A DNA stretch of 64,000 bases from an uncultured Bacteroidales bacterium (GCA_902776435.1 CACYQB010000011.1:62001-126000), one strand, 5' to 3'. Shown: positions 26,083 through 36,116, counted from the first letter of the stretch. The notes: generated by a model from the sequence alone, not told the origin. Numbers and translations are program-made.

Positions 26083-26751
26083 ATGAAGAAACTGGTGATT
26101 TTTGACCTGGACGGCACGCTGCTCAACACCATCGAGGACTTGGGGCAGGCAGCCAACTACGCGTTGGAGCGCAATGGCTATGCGACTCACAGTATGGCCA
26201 GTTACCCGTATTTTGTGGGTAACGGCGTCAGGCGCTTGATGACTCGCGTGCTCCCTGAAGATGCGCGCGACGATGCCACCATCGACCGCGTGCTCGGCGA
26301 CTTCCTCGAGTACTACGACGAGCACTGCATCGACTTCACCAAGCCCTATGACGGCATGCCCGATCTGTTACAGGACCTGGGCGCCCTGGGCGTGGACGTC
26401 GCGGTGGCCAGCAATAAGTACCAGAAAGCGGTCACCAAAATCATCTCCCACTATTTCCCCAACATCAACTTTGTCGCAGTCGAGGGGCAGAAAGACGGCG
26501 TCAACGTCAAGCCTGACCCCAGCATCGTGTTCTCGATTCTCGCTCAGGCCAGGGTACTTAAGGCCGACTGCCTGTACGTGGGCGATAGCGGTGTGGACAT
26601 GGAGACGGCCCGCAGGGCGTGCATCGACTCGGTGGGCGTGACCTGGGGATTCCGCAGCAAGAAGGAACTGGTCGAGTATCACGCCGATGTCATCGTCAAC
26701 AACCCCGTTGAGATCCTAAGCATCGTCGAGAAAGGAATCCAGATTTCCTGA
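26083..26751 (+). CDS. gph: HAD-family phosphoglycolate phosphatase
   Basis: The 222-residue cytosolic enzyme shows all HAD motifs: FDLDGTLLNT (nucleophile and acid Asp at about residues 8 and 10), VAVASNKYQK (motif II serine), KPDP (motif III lysine) and YVGDSGVDMETA (motif IV). The alpha-helical cap of the Gph/PGP subfamily lies between motifs I and II. It removes the phosphate from 2-phosphoglycolate, formed in DNA repair and oxygenase reactions; related HADs can prefer other small phosphates. The transporter gene follows after 43 bases on the same strand. Confidence 0.88.
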   Translation: MKKLVIFDLDGTLLNTIEDLGQAANYALERNGYATHSMASYPYFVGNGVRRLMTRVLPEDARDDATIDRVLGDFLEYYDEHCIDFTKPYDGMPDLLQDLGALGVDVAVASNKYQKAVTKIISHYFPNINFVAVEGQKDGVNVKPDPSIVFSILAQARVLKADCLYVGDSGVDMETARRACIDSVGVTWGFRSKKELVEYHADVIVNNPVEILSIVEKGIQIS

Positions 26752-26794
26752 GGGTAAAGAACCATTAAACCGAAAGCCTAAAACATAGTAGAGT

Positions 26795-28480
26795 ATGAAC
26801 TGGTTAACTGAATTATTCATCGGCAACAGCGTGGCACACACACTATTCATCTATGCCATCGTCATCGCCATCGGTGTCTTACTGGGTAAAGTCAAATTCT
26901 TTGGCATCTCACTGGGGGCCACTTTTGTACTGTTCTGTGGCATCCTGGTCGGTCACCTCGGTGTGGAGGTGGATCCCGCCACCCTCAAGTTCATCCAGGA
27001 GTTCGGCCTCATCCTGTTTATCTTCTCGATAGGTCTGCAGGTGGGTCCCAGCTTCTTCTCTTCGTTCAAGCACGAGGGCATCCAGCTCAACGGCATCGCG
27101 ATGCTCATTGTGGCGCTGAACGTGGTGGTGGCGCTCGCTATCTACTTTATTGCGGGCAACATCAGCATCACCGACATGGTGGGCGTGATGAGCGGCGCCG
27201 TGACCAATACGCCTGGACTGGGTGCTGCCCAGCAAGCCCTCATCGAGACAGTGGGTGACAGTGCTGGTGACCTCAACGAATCGATGTCACTGGGCTATGC
27301 CGCTGCCTATCCCTTAGGTGTCATCGGCATCATCCTGTCGATGGTGCTCTTGAAGGCTTTCTTCCGCATCAATGTCGAGAAGGAAATCAACGATATCGAG
27401 CGCGAGAAGGAGGACAGCCAACTCAAGCCCCACGTTGTCACCTACCAGGTAACCAACAAACTCATCTATGACATCCCCGTGACGCGCCTGCACACCATCA
27501 TCGACCATAATTTCACCATCTCACGCATGAAACGTGCTGATGGCTCTGTCGAAATTCCCCAAGGCGAAACCATCATTCACCAGGATGACGTGCTGCGCAT
27601 TGTCATGAGCGCTAACGACCAAGATATGTTTGACGCCATTATCGGGCCCCATGTGGACTTTGACTGGCAACTCGAGACGTCGCCCAAAGGCATCGTCAGC
27701 AAGCGCATCGTCATCACCAATAACGAACTCAATGGCCGCAAAATCGGCTCCATCCGCCTCCACGAGGGTTATAAAGTCAATATCACCCGCATCTACCGTG
27801 CGGGCGTTGAACTGCTCGCCAGCCCCAACCTGTCGCTGCAAGTGGGTGACCGTCTCACGGTTGTGGGCCGCGAGGAGGACGTGGACCGCTTGGGCAAGCG
27901 CATGGGCGACTCCTACAAGCGCCTGGAACACCCCAACCTGTTCACCATGTTCATCGGCATCTTCCTGGGTATCATCGTGGGATCCATCCCCATCATGTTA
28001 CCGGGCATGTCAGTGCCCATGAAACTCGGTCTGGCTGGTGGCCCGCTCGTGGTGGCCATCCTCATCGGTCGCTATGGCTACAAGGCCCGACTGGTGACCT
28101 ATACCAGTACAGCGGCAAGCCTCATGCTGCGTGAATTGGGATTGTGCCTGTTCCTGGCTTCGGTGGGACTCGCGGCCGGTGGACGCTTTGTCTCGACCAT
28201 CTTGAGTGCCAACGGCGCGATGTGGGTGCTCTACGGCTTCCTCATCACCATTATCCCGCTGCTTATTGCGGTGATCGTCGCCCGTGGCAAATTCCACCTC
28301 AATTACTGTACCATCATGGGTCTCGTGGCTGGTGCCACAACCGACCCACCCGCACTGGGCTACGCCAACACCACGGCTGGCAACGACGCTCCCGCAGTTG
28401 CCTATGCCACAGTCTATCCTCTAACGATGTTCATGCGAGTCCTCATCGCCGAACTCATCATCATCTTCGCCGTCGCCTAA
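26795..28480 (+). CDS. AspT/YidE-type putative transporter with two TrkA-C domains
   Basis: The 561-residue inner-membrane protein has two halves of about five hydrophobic segments each (AspT/YidE/YbjL antiporter duplication), separated by two cytosolic RCK/TrkA-C domains (about residues 205-290 and 295-375). Each membrane half contains the duplicated signature, seen as GAVTNTPGLGAAQQAL (first half) and GATTDPPALGYAN (second half). AspT exchanges aspartate for alanine; YidE-like members have unknown substrates. Anion or amino-acid exchange is an inference. It may be cotranscribed with gph. Confidence 0.85.
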   Translation: MNWLTELFIGNSVAHTLFIYAIVIAIGVLLGKVKFFGISLGATFVLFCGILVGHLGVEVDPATLKFIQEFGLILFIFSIGLQVGPSFFSSFKHEGIQLNGIAMLIVALNVVVALAIYFIAGNISITDMVGVMSGAVTNTPGLGAAQQALIETVGDSAGDLNESMSLGYAAAYPLGVIGIILSMVLLKAFFRINVEKEINDIEREKEDSQLKPHVVTYQVTNKLIYDIPVTRLHTIIDHNFTISRMKRADGSVEIPQGETIIHQDDVLRIVMSANDQDMFDAIIGPHVDFDWQLETSPKGIVSKRIVITNNELNGRKIGSIRLHEGYKVNITRIYRAGVELLASPNLSLQVGDRLTVVGREEDVDRLGKRMGDSYKRLEHPNLFTMFIGIFLGIIVGSIPIMLPGMSVPMKLGLAGGPLVVAILIGRYGYKARLVTYTSTAASLMLRELGLCLFLASVGLAAGGRFVSTILSANGAMWVLYGFLITIIPLLIAVIVARGKFHLNYCTIMGLVAGATTDPPALGYANTTAGNDAPAVAYATVYPLTMFMRVLIAELIIIFAVA

Positions 28481-28501
28481 TCCCTAACATAACATCCTCA
28501 T

Positions 28502-28581
28502 CTCCCCCTCTTGGATAAGAGGGGGCTGGGGGGCGTCGATACAACCGAAAGCAGACTCTGCCGCAGTAGCTTCAACGCCCC
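28502..28581. repeat. Interspersed two-hairpin repeat, copy 2
   Basis: CCCCCTCTT-ggat-AAGAGGGGG (28504-28525), then GGGGCGTCGAT, a variable centre and GCTTCAACGCCCC. The plan and length match 10440-10521, with substitutions in loops and in the central 30 bases. It lies in the gap between convergent genes, 22 bases after the transporter stop. Confidence 0.8.
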
Positions 28582-28619
28582 GGCCTATACCCATGCAGCC
28601 CTACGGGCTCAACTAACAA

Positions 28620-28651
28620 AATGAGGACGCGTCGATTGGCGCGTCCTCATT
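28620..28651. terminator. Bidirectional terminator between convergent genes
   Basis: A perfect 12-base-pair stem, AATGAGGACGCG (28620-28631) with CGCGTCCTCATT (28640-28651), eight-base loop. T-tracts are short on both sides. Confidence 0.65.
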
Positions 28652-28700
28652 GTTGAGTTGTTCAATCATCCCAAAGGATGATCATGTGTGAGAGTGAGTT

Positions 28701-30263
28701 TTACTTCACAACAACCTTCTGACCATTGTGGATGTAGATACCAGCGGGCAGATTGTTAGCATTCATCTTCTGACCCATCAGGTTGTAGTAGTTGTTGTCA
28801 CCCTTAACCTCGGCCTTAACCTCTTCGATAGCGGTGTGGCCTGTGGTGGTGAAGTAGTAAGACTCGGTCCAGTCGCTAACGAGCTCGCCGTTAGTAGCCT
28901 GTACCTGTACCTCGTAGGTGGTCTCCTCATTCAGGCCGGTGAGCATGTAACCCAGGGTCTCAATGTCATTAACGTAGATCCACTCAGCTGCAGGAGCCTC
29001 GCCACCGCCGATGGTGATGTCATCGATGTTCAGACGGAACATGTCGGTAACATTGTAGTGACGGATAGCTACATGACCCTGCTGACCAGCGAACTCGCTC
29101 AGGTCGAAGGTGTACTCGGTAACATTACCATCAACGGTAACGTCGTCAGAGATCTTCACATAACCGGTAACATCGTTGGGGTCACCAGTGGTAACATACA
29201 CTGCAAATACCTCAGAAGCCCAATCGGGATCCTGACCAGCAGCCCAGAACGATACATTGCCGCCGAGGGTTACCTCGGGAGATACCAACCAGTTGTCGGG
29301 ATAGAGTGCCCAGCTGCTATAGCTAGCAGAGGTCACGTGGCCAGCGCCACTGTGGCAAGCCCAAGTACCGTCACCTTCAGCATAGTTGAGGTGATACCAA
29401 CCATTGCCGTCACCGTCATTATCGATGCTGGTCCAGTTGCCGGGCAGGCTGTAGTCAGCAGCCTGAGCCTCCTCGAAGTCCCAGAAATAGGTCTCACCAG
29501 CTACACCAGCCTCGGGATCGTAAACGCGATAGCGCAGGTTCCACATAGCGTCATCCTCATCAACCCAAGAAACGTTTGCATCGTAGCGACCAGGCACTAC
29601 AGCTACCTCCTCGGGAGTGGTGGGAGCAACAACGGGCTCTTCACCACCAGTAATGGTCAAGAATACACCATCATAACCATAATAGGTCATCTCAACGGTG
29701 AACAAGTACTCCTTACCGGCCTCAAATACGAAGTCATCGGCACGGCCGTCTACCTCGCCAAAGCTCGAAGCAATCCAAATCCTGTCATAGGGAGTGGGAT
29801 TGGTGATGCAGTAGTCATAAACGCCAGCGGGAATCAGGATGCTGATGCTGTTATCGATCACGATGTTCTCGGTATACATTGAACCATCAGCATTCTCGGG
29901 GATCTTGTACTCAAAGGTTGCATAGAGCTCTTCAGAGCCATTCTGACCCAGTTCAGTAAGACCGCCAGTCTCAGGGATTTCAACGCCATAAGCGGTAGCA
30001 TCGGCATCGAGCAGCATCTGGTAACCAGTGCCATCCTCCCAAACATCACCACAAGCGAGAGTCACGCGTACCATACCAGCGGGAATGGCCTCGTCGCTCA
30101 ACATTGCCCTGTAGCTGTTGTGGTTTACAACGGCTTTCTCCATGTGACGGTTCTGAGTAAGAGCCTGCATAGCAGCAGTCTTGCTCGTCGTGTTCAACTG
30201 TGCCTGCATGGCGGGAACAGCCATCATGGCAGCTAAAGCTAAAAAGAAGAATTTTGTCTTCAT
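28701..30263 (-). CDS. Secreted choice-of-anchor J protein with type IX-like C-terminal tail
   Basis: The ATG at 30263 is preferred over an upstream TTG, giving 520 residues and a standard signal peptide (MKTKFFFLALAAMMAVPAMQAQ). Residues about 55-190 are beta-rich and repeat a plan of strands with acidic turns. Residues about 235-420 are a choice-of-anchor J / cleaved adhesin domain (WDFEEAQA, DNWLVSPEVTL, FRLNIDDITIGGG), followed by a fibronectin III-like segment (NEETTYEVQVQATNGE). The end, YNLMGQKMNANNLPAGIYIHNGQK, trimmed here to its core LMGQK and GIYI, resembles the Por-secretion (type IX) sorting tail. Probably an exported adhesin or carbohydrate-binding protein; no catalytic motif seen. 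Confidence 0.78.
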   Translation of the reverse strand: MKTKFFFLALAAMMAVPAMQAQLNTTSKTAAMQALTQNRHMEKAVVNHNSYRAMLSDEAIPAGMVRVTLACGDVWEDGTGYQMLLDADATAYGVEIPETGGLTELGQNGSEELYATFEYKIPENADGSMYTENIVIDNSISILIPAGVYDYCITNPTPYDRIWIASSFGEVDGRADDFVFEAGKEYLFTVEMTYYGYDGVFLTITGGEEPVVAPTTPEEVAVVPGRYDANVSWVDEDDAMWNLRYRVYDPEAGVAGETYFWDFEEAQAADYSLPGNWTSIDNDGDGNGWYHLNYAEGDGTWACHSGAGHVTSASYSSWALYPDNWLVSPEVTLGGNVSFWAAGQDPDWASEVFAVYVTTGDPNDVTGYVKISDDVTVDGNVTEYTFDLSEFAGQQGHVAIRHYNVTDMFRLNIDDITIGGGEAPAAEWIYVNDIETLGYMLTGLNEETTYEVQVQATNGELVSDWTESYYFTTTGHTAIEEVKAEVKGDNNYYNLMGQKMNANNLPAGIYIHNGQKVVVK

Positions 30264-30454
30264 AGGCTTCAAAAAATTTTAAAAAATTAAACAACAAAAT
30301 TAATAATTGGTTTTCACGCTGCAAAATTATTACTTTTATTTGAATGCGGCAAAGGAATAACCGGAAATTATAATAATCAGTCATAATAGCACCAGGAACA
30401 GCCGTCTTCAGGGACGACCGCAACGACTGTCAATATACAAAATACGATGATGTA

Positions 30455-32884
30455 TCAGAAGGGGTAACCCACCGAGAAATGGAACTCGCTGTCGCGCTTG
30501 AATACGGGTTTAAACATGGGCCAGTGTTCCTCACCACTGGCGGGATTGTGGGCCTTCATACCCATATCGACACGCACCAGGAAGTACTTGAAGTCAAGAC
30601 GGATACCGAGGCCGTAGGACGCGGCAATCTGCTCATAGAATTTATTGAACTTGAATGCGCCGCCAGGCTGGTCCTCCTGATAATCCCTGATGGTCCAGAT
30701 ATTGCCTGCATCGACAAACAAGCCCAACTCGACAACCCAGAAGAGCTTAGCCCTATACTCCAGGTTTACATCAAAGCGGATATCACCACACTGGTAGAAG
30801 AAGTGGGACAGGCGATTGTTGATGTCTGAGGTATTGGCATCTGGGTCCAGGACAGCAGGAACGGTGGGATCCGAGGCCGGGCCCGTGGCTATGCTGTTGC
30901 TAATGTTTTTCCTGTTGTAGCTACCGGGACCCAAGGTGCGGACGCCCCAACCACGCACACTGTTGGCACCACCACTGTAGAATCGTTTCTCGAACGGCAA
31001 CACGTCACTGTTACCATAGGGGACGGCTACACCCGCTCCCACGTGGAATGCGAGGCTCTGGCGGCGGTCAAAGTAATGCGTTATGGAATAGTCGGCATCG
31101 GCTTTGACATACTGGGAGTAGCGGATGCCTAAGGCCTTGTAATTGCCACGGTCATCGGGCTTCTGCCGCGAGAGTTGTGACAAGCCGTACAGCAGGTTTC
31201 CAGCCGTCTCGATATTGGCTCGGATAGTAAAGACATTGCGCTGGAAGAGTCCCATCTGCTGGACGCTCATCTCGGCCTTGTTAGTGCGGTAAAAGTTGTA
31301 ACCCATCCTCATAATCATGTGGTCCTGATAACTCTCGCGCAACACCAGGTTAATGCGGTGATAGAACGCTTCGTCGATCTTGGGCACACTGATGACACTC
31401 AGGTCCACCAGCGTGAGCGTGTGTGACATGCGGCGGCTACGCTCGGTCCACTGGTAACGCCAGCCACCGCCGGCAATGAGGCGAGTGTACTCGGGACGAG
31501 TCCGATAGTCAAAGTTAAGCGTAAAAGCGGTGGATGCCTGGATCTTGCGCTTGAACGACCGTTTCAAGAACGGTGCCATGAACTTAGGGAAGGTGATGCC
31601 CCACTCGGTGGAGTACTCGCTGAAATTGTTGTTGATCAGGCCACCCACGTCACCCGACAGGCTCTCGTACGAGAGTTTGAACTTGCCGTTAAGCACCTCT
31701 GCTCCCTTAAAGAGATTACGGTGCTGGTAGTCCGCACCCACGCCGAATCCCAAGTCTCCCTCACTGTTGGTGCCCTCGAGCGAAAGCGAGATGGTCTGGT
31801 CACTGCCTGTCTGCAACAGGACATATGCGTCAAGCATGAGCACGCCGTCAATTTCACCCACAGGGCGAACGTCAATGTTAATCTGCTTGATGACATTCAG
31901 ACGGCCCAGGGCGCGGTAAGTGCGGTTGAGGGCTTCGGCATTATAGAGCGAACCCGGCTCAATGTGGTTGCACTCGTCGATCACCTGGGGACGCAGGTAA
32001 TGGGTAGCGTCCTCATAAATCCTCACACCGCTTTTCAGCACGACCGTGTCTTCGCCCCAGTAGCCATCGCGCATGGCCACGGGGTCATAGCGCGTGACAT
32101 AGGTCACGTTGCGGATGTAGAAAGGCTCGTGCTCGGTGTAATAGGGCATGCGGTCGTTGCGGTAAGGCTCACGGCTGTTCAGCGTCAGGTCCACGGCATG
32201 GGAATCGGCTGCCGTGTCGGCGGTAAAGGTAATATACTCCTTATTAAAAGCATAGTAACCGTGATTGCGCAGGTTGTCCGTGATGTCCTGCCGCCACTTG
32301 TCCAGGTTGTTGAAATTCAACAAGTCACCCTCGTGCACCACAAAGTCGGCAGAGTCCCCGAGGATGATTTCCCGAACTTCCTCGTCGGGAATCTCGTAGG
32401 CTATGGAGCGGATGTAATACGGTTCGCCCAGGGTAACATCATAGTCCACCTTGGCCTTGCGCTTCACGCTATCGGTCTGGACGCGATAGGTGACCACATT
32501 ATTCATAAAGCCACGGTTGCTGAGTGCCGTGCTCAACTGTTCGGCACTGGACTCGGTCAAGGTTTCATCATAGATGACCGGCGGAGTGCCCACACGCTGA
32601 ATCCAGCGATTGAGCCACTTGGTGCTGTCACGGCCCGAGATGTTGTAGAACGCCAACTGCAGTTTGATGCCGCCCAGCACGCGGTGATTGGCGTTCTGGC
32701 GCAGGTAATTGGCCAGTTGCGATTTCTCGACATCGGGATGCGGATCGGCAATGTTGATTTTTACTTTGTCCAGCAGGAGTTTACCCTGGGGCACATGCTT
32801 GGTCGATGAACATGACGGCAATATCGCCATGAGCAACAATGCCATGGCGATGCCTGCCAATATCCTCGATACCTGCCCCTTCAT
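30455..32884 (-). CDS. tamL: TamL-type BamA/TamA-family outer-membrane lipoprotein
   Basis: The start is at ATG 32884 (809 residues). The lipobox LPSC is followed by SSTKHVPQGKLLLDKVKI, the opening shared by TamL proteins. POTRA-like domains cover about residues 30-330 (GEPYYIRSIAYEIP, EPFYIRNVTYV), and the rest is an Omp85 barrel with GGANSVRGWGVRTLGPGSY carrying the conserved VRGF/W motif of loop 6 and a terminal aromatic FSVGYPF. In Bacteroidetes TamL replaces TamA as partner of TamB in outer-membrane biogenesis. It is 23 bases downstream of the TPR gene; no tamB is next to it. Confidence 0.85.
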   Translation of the reverse strand: MKGQVSRILAGIAMALLLMAILPSCSSTKHVPQGKLLLDKVKINIADPHPDVEKSQLANYLRQNANHRVLGGIKLQLAFYNISGRDSTKWLNRWIQRVGTPPVIYDETLTESSAEQLSTALSNRGFMNNVVTYRVQTDSVKRKAKVDYDVTLGEPYYIRSIAYEIPDEEVREIILGDSADFVVHEGDLLNFNNLDKWRQDITDNLRNHGYYAFNKEYITFTADTAADSHAVDLTLNSREPYRNDRMPYYTEHEPFYIRNVTYVTRYDPVAMRDGYWGEDTVVLKSGVRIYEDATHYLRPQVIDECNHIEPGSLYNAEALNRTYRALGRLNVIKQINIDVRPVGEIDGVLMLDAYVLLQTGSDQTISLSLEGTNSEGDLGFGVGADYQHRNLFKGAEVLNGKFKLSYESLSGDVGGLINNNFSEYSTEWGITFPKFMAPFLKRSFKRKIQASTAFTLNFDYRTRPEYTRLIAGGGWRYQWTERSRRMSHTLTLVDLSVISVPKIDEAFYHRINLVLRESYQDHMIMRMGYNFYRTNKAEMSVQQMGLFQRNVFTIRANIETAGNLLYGLSQLSRQKPDDRGNYKALGIRYSQYVKADADYSITHYFDRRQSLAFHVGAGVAVPYGNSDVLPFEKRFYSGGANSVRGWGVRTLGPGSYNRKNISNSIATGPASDPTVPAVLDPDANTSDINNRLSHFFYQCGDIRFDVNLEYRAKLFWVVELGLFVDAGNIWTIRDYQEDQPGGAFKFNKFYEQIAASYGLGIRLDFKYFLVRVDMGMKAHNPASGEEHWPMFKPVFKRDSEFHFSVGYPF

Positions 32885-32907
32885 GATCAACGTTGCCTCC
32901 TAGAGGC

Positions 32908-34506
32908 TTAATAGAAATTCCTTTGTGCCTTCTCGACAAGCAAGTCAAAACCGGGCTCGGTGCGCAGGGACTTGAGGCTGAGCGGCGACAGGTTGTCATA
33001 TTGCAGCTTGTACAGGCTGCCATAGCCTTTCTCTATTGCCTTCTGGAGATATTCCATCGCCTTGAAGTTGTCGCCCCTCAACGTCATGAACAGGGCGGCA
33101 TAATAGTAATTCTCACCACCTGCAGTGGCGTTCTTGGTAATGGTATTCAACCACTTGAGGGCGTCATTGTCGCGGCCCAGTTCACTCAGGGCGATTCCCT
33201 TGAGGTCATACAGATCGTCGCTCAACAGGGACATGACATTGAAATCCTTCACGGCCGTCTTGAGGTTGTCGAGTTTCTTGAGAAGCAGGCCGCGCGTGAG
33301 ACGTGCCTCGGCATTGCTGGGCTCGTTGGCCACAGCGGCATTGAGGTAACCCAGCGCGTCCTTGTCCTTACCTTGACTGCTGAGGATTGATGCCTTGGCC
33401 ATCAACATGGGCACATACTGCGGTGCAAAGGCCGAGCAGCGATTCAGCACCTCCATGGCGGCATCGGCGTTGTTGCCGTCACCGGCATTGAACAGGGCCA
33501 GGGCCTTCACCACATAGAAGTCGGCCTGGGACGGATCTCTGGCTATCGCACGGTCAGCGTGGACAATCGCCTCGTCATAGCGGGCCAGTTCCAAGCAGCA
33601 CCTGGCCGTATTGTAGTCCACCGTGGGGCTTTCATACAACTTGTTGTTGCGGATGAAATTCAGGTCCTTCAAGGCCTGGGCATAATGCATGTGGTCCATG
33701 GCGATATTGGCACGCAGGTAACGGTACAAACCGCTATCGTTGGTCTTATCGGCAAGGGTGGCGAGGGCCTGCATCACCGCGTCATAGTTGACATCGCTCA
33801 GGTCGAACAAGCACTGAACGGCATTACCGCCATTGCCCACCGACATGCCCGTGATCAGGTCATTGACAGCGGCATCGATGTTATTCTGACGCGTGTAGAT
33901 GTCAGCACGGTTCACATAGACCTGAGGCTCGGTGCGGAACAGTTCCACGGCCTTATCCACGTGTTCCATGGCGGCCTTGGCGTTACCGCGGGACATCTCC
34001 ACCTGGGCCATGCCATACATCGCGTCATAGTTCATCGACTCGGCGCGCAGGATGGTCTTGAAGGCCTTCTCGGCGGCTGCCAGATTACCGGCCTTGAGGT
34101 TGGCCTTGGCGATGAGGTCGGTGCATGCGAGCGACTTGGGCTGCAGTTCCTGGGCTAAGCGCAGGTCGGCCAACTCGCTGACGTAGTCCTGGCGGGCGTC
34201 ACTGATGCGGGCGCGCAGGATGTATTCGTCAAAACGCAGTTCGTTGTCGGTTTTGGGCGTAATCAGCAATGCCTGGTTGACATCGGCGAGGGCCGACGTA
34301 TAGTCGCCATTGTAGTAATGCTGATGGGCACGGGCAAACAGCGTGTTATAGTCGTTGGGCTCCTTGGCCAACTGGTCGTCATAGACCTTCATCACCGCAT
34401 TGGTGATCTTGTCACGGAGCACGGCATCGCTGCTTTGTGCCATGGCGGTCATCGCACTGACGGCAACGGCAACTGCGAGTACGAAGTTAACAATTCGTGT
34501 ATTCAT
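32908..34506 (-). CDS. Exported TPR-repeat protein
   Basis: A 532-residue protein with a signal peptide (cleavage near MTAMAQ) and TPR-type helical repeats over nearly its entire length: for example YNTLFARAHQHYYNGDYTSAL, trimmed to ARAHQHYYNGDYTSAL, AMYGMAQVEMSRGNAKAA and AEARLTRGLLLKKLDNL. It is periplasmic or attached to the outer membrane and probably mediates protein-protein contacts. It sits 26 bases after kdsA and 23 bases before tamL, so a support role in envelope assembly is plausible, inferred only from position. Confidence 0.85.
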   Translation of the reverse strand: MNTRIVNFVLAVAVAVSAMTAMAQSSDAVLRDKITNAVMKVYDDQLAKEPNDYNTLFARAHQHYYNGDYTSALADVNQALLITPKTDNELRFDEYILRARISDARQDYVSELADLRLAQELQPKSLACTDLIAKANLKAGNLAAAEKAFKTILRAESMNYDAMYGMAQVEMSRGNAKAAMEHVDKAVELFRTEPQVYVNRADIYTRQNNIDAAVNDLITGMSVGNGGNAVQCLFDLSDVNYDAVMQALATLADKTNDSGLYRYLRANIAMDHMHYAQALKDLNFIRNNKLYESPTVDYNTARCCLELARYDEAIVHADRAIARDPSQADFYVVKALALFNAGDGNNADAAMEVLNRCSAFAPQYVPMLMAKASILSSQGKDKDALGYLNAAVANEPSNAEARLTRGLLLKKLDNLKTAVKDFNVMSLLSDDLYDLKGIALSELGRDNDALKWLNTITKNATAGGENYYYAALFMTLRGDNFKAMEYLQKAIEKGYGSLYKLQYDNLSPLSLKSLRTEPGFDLLVEKAQRNFY

Positions 34507-34532
34507 TGTGTTTTAAGAATGATATAATCATT

Positions 34533-35351
34533 TTACTCTTGATAATCTATCTCATTGATGACCTGTCTGAGGCGCGTCAAGCGCGTGAGCAGGCCCTCAA
34601 GCAGATCGAGCTTCAGCATGTTGGCACCGTCGCTCTTGGCCACCGATGGATCCTGATGCGTCTCGAGGAACAAGCCGTCGGCTCCGCTGGCGATGGCAGC
34701 GCGGGCCATCGTCTCGATGAGTTCGGGGCGTCCGCCTGTCACGCCCCCACCCTGGTTGGGTTGCTGCAGGGAGTGGGTGACATCCACAATCACGGGAGCA
34801 TAAGCCTGCATTACGGGCACACCACGGAAGTCCACCACGAGATCCTGATAGCCGAATGTAGTACCGCGTTCGGTGATGGCTACGTCATCATTACCAGCAT
34901 CACGCACTTTCTGCACGGCAAACCGCATCGACTCAGGTGCCAGGAACTGGCCCTTCTTGATGTTCACCATGCGGCCCGTGTGGGCGGCAGCGACCAGCAG
35001 TTCGGTCTGGCGGCACAGGAAAGCGGGAATCTGCAACACGTCAACAAACTCGGCGGCGATGTCGGCCTCAACGGGTTCGTGGATATCAGTGACCACGGGA
35101 ATCTTGAACGTCTCGCCCACCTTGCGCAGGATGCGCAGGGCTTTCTCGTCACCGATGCCGGTAAATGAGTCGATTCGTGAGCGGTTGGCCTTGCGGTAAC
35201 TGCCTTTGAACACATATGGGATACCCAATTTCTGGGTAATGTTGACTGCTTTCTCAGCGATGTCCAGCGCCATCTCCTCTCCCTCGATAACACAGGGGCC
35301 AGCGAGCAGGAAGAAGTTGTGATGCTGTGATGTCATTAATTCTTTAATCAT
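34533..35351 (-). CDS. kdsA: 2-dehydro-3-deoxyphosphooctonate aldolase (Kdo-8-P synthase)
   Basis: KdsA condenses phosphoenolpyruvate with arabinose-5-phosphate to give Kdo-8-phosphate for lipid A core synthesis. The 272-residue sequence has LAGPCVIEG (about 16-24), VFKGSYRKANRSR (PEP/A5P binding), VVTDIHEP, IKKGQFLAPE, the ERGTTFGY loop and DVTHSLQQPNQ with a late FLETHQDPSVAKSDG. Length is near the usual 275-284. It is in a minus-strand run with rsmE upstream (42 bases) and the TPR/tamL pair downstream, an envelope-flavoured cluster. Confidence 0.97.
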   Translation of the reverse strand: MIKELMTSQHHNFFLLAGPCVIEGEEMALDIAEKAVNITQKLGIPYVFKGSYRKANRSRIDSFTGIGDEKALRILRKVGETFKIPVVTDIHEPVEADIAAEFVDVLQIPAFLCRQTELLVAAAHTGRMVNIKKGQFLAPESMRFAVQKVRDAGNDDVAITERGTTFGYQDLVVDFRGVPVMQAYAPVIVDVTHSLQQPNQGGGVTGGRPELIETMARAAIASGADGLFLETHQDPSVAKSDGANMLKLDLLEGLLTRLTRLRQVINEIDYQE

Positions 35352-35393
35352 AATATCTTCGTTCTAAATTAATTGATCTCAAACACTAAAAAC

Positions 35394-36116
35394 TCAAACT
35401 CCACACTTTGCACGCAGAGTGTGGATACCCGCCACAGCCATCATGCCGGCCGTCTCGGTGCGCAGACGGCTCTCGCCCAAGGTCACCGGCAGGAAACCCG
35501 CATCACGGGCTGCCTGCACCTCCTCGGGACTGAAGTCGCCCTCGGGGCCGATGAGCGCCATTACGTCACTCCCGGGCTTGTAAACGCTGGGGATGGTGTG
35601 CCGCTCTTCGCGTGGCAGCATCTCGTCACAATAGGCGATGCAGCGTGTGCCGTCAAACGGTTCGGCCAGCACCTGCTCCAGCGGCGTCATCTCGTCCAGC
35701 CGGGGCAAGGTCGCCTTGAGAGACTGCTTCATGGCCGAGACCATGATTTTTCTCAGCCGCTCGGTTTTCAACACCGTGCGCTCGCTGTTGTGGCAACGCA
35801 GGGGGATGATGCGGTCCACACCCATTTCGACGCATTTCTCGACAAGCCACTCGATGCGGTCCAGATTCTTGGTGGGCGCGATGCCCAGCACAATCTGGTG
35901 TCCCCAGTGCGGGGGCTGGTACTCCTTGTCCAGCACCTCGATGGCACACCGCTTGGGATGGGCCATTGTGATGCGGCAGGTATATAGCGTTCCGTTTCCG
36001 TCCACCACCTCGATGGTATCACCCTCGGCCATACGCAACACCTTGACGCAGTGCTTGGAATCCTCCTCGCCCAGCGTCAAAGTGTCGGCTATATCAGGAC
36101 AATAGAAACGGTGCAT
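35394..36116 (-). CDS. rsmE: 16S rRNA (uracil-1498-N3)-methyltransferase RsmE
   Basis: A 240-residue SPOUT methyltransferase that methylates U1498 of 16S rRNA. The N-terminal PUA-like part starts MHRFYCPDI and contains HCVKVLRMAEGD; the SPOUT half has APTKNLDRIEWLVEKCVEMGV (core KNLDRIEWLVEK), the ALIGPEGDFSPEE SAM-binding knot and the C-terminal LGESRLRTETAGM. All are typical. It is separated by 56 bases from the nucleoside transporter upstream. Confidence 0.96.
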   Translation of the reverse strand: MHRFYCPDIADTLTLGEEDSKHCVKVLRMAEGDTIEVVDGNGTLYTCRITMAHPKRCAIEVLDKEYQPPHWGHQIVLGIAPTKNLDRIEWLVEKCVEMGVDRIIPLRCHNSERTVLKTERLRKIMVSAMKQSLKATLPRLDEMTPLEQVLAEPFDGTRCIAYCDEMLPREERHTIPSVYKPGSDVMALIGPEGDFSPEEVQAARDAGFLPVTLGESRLRTETAGMMAVAGIHTLRAKCGV

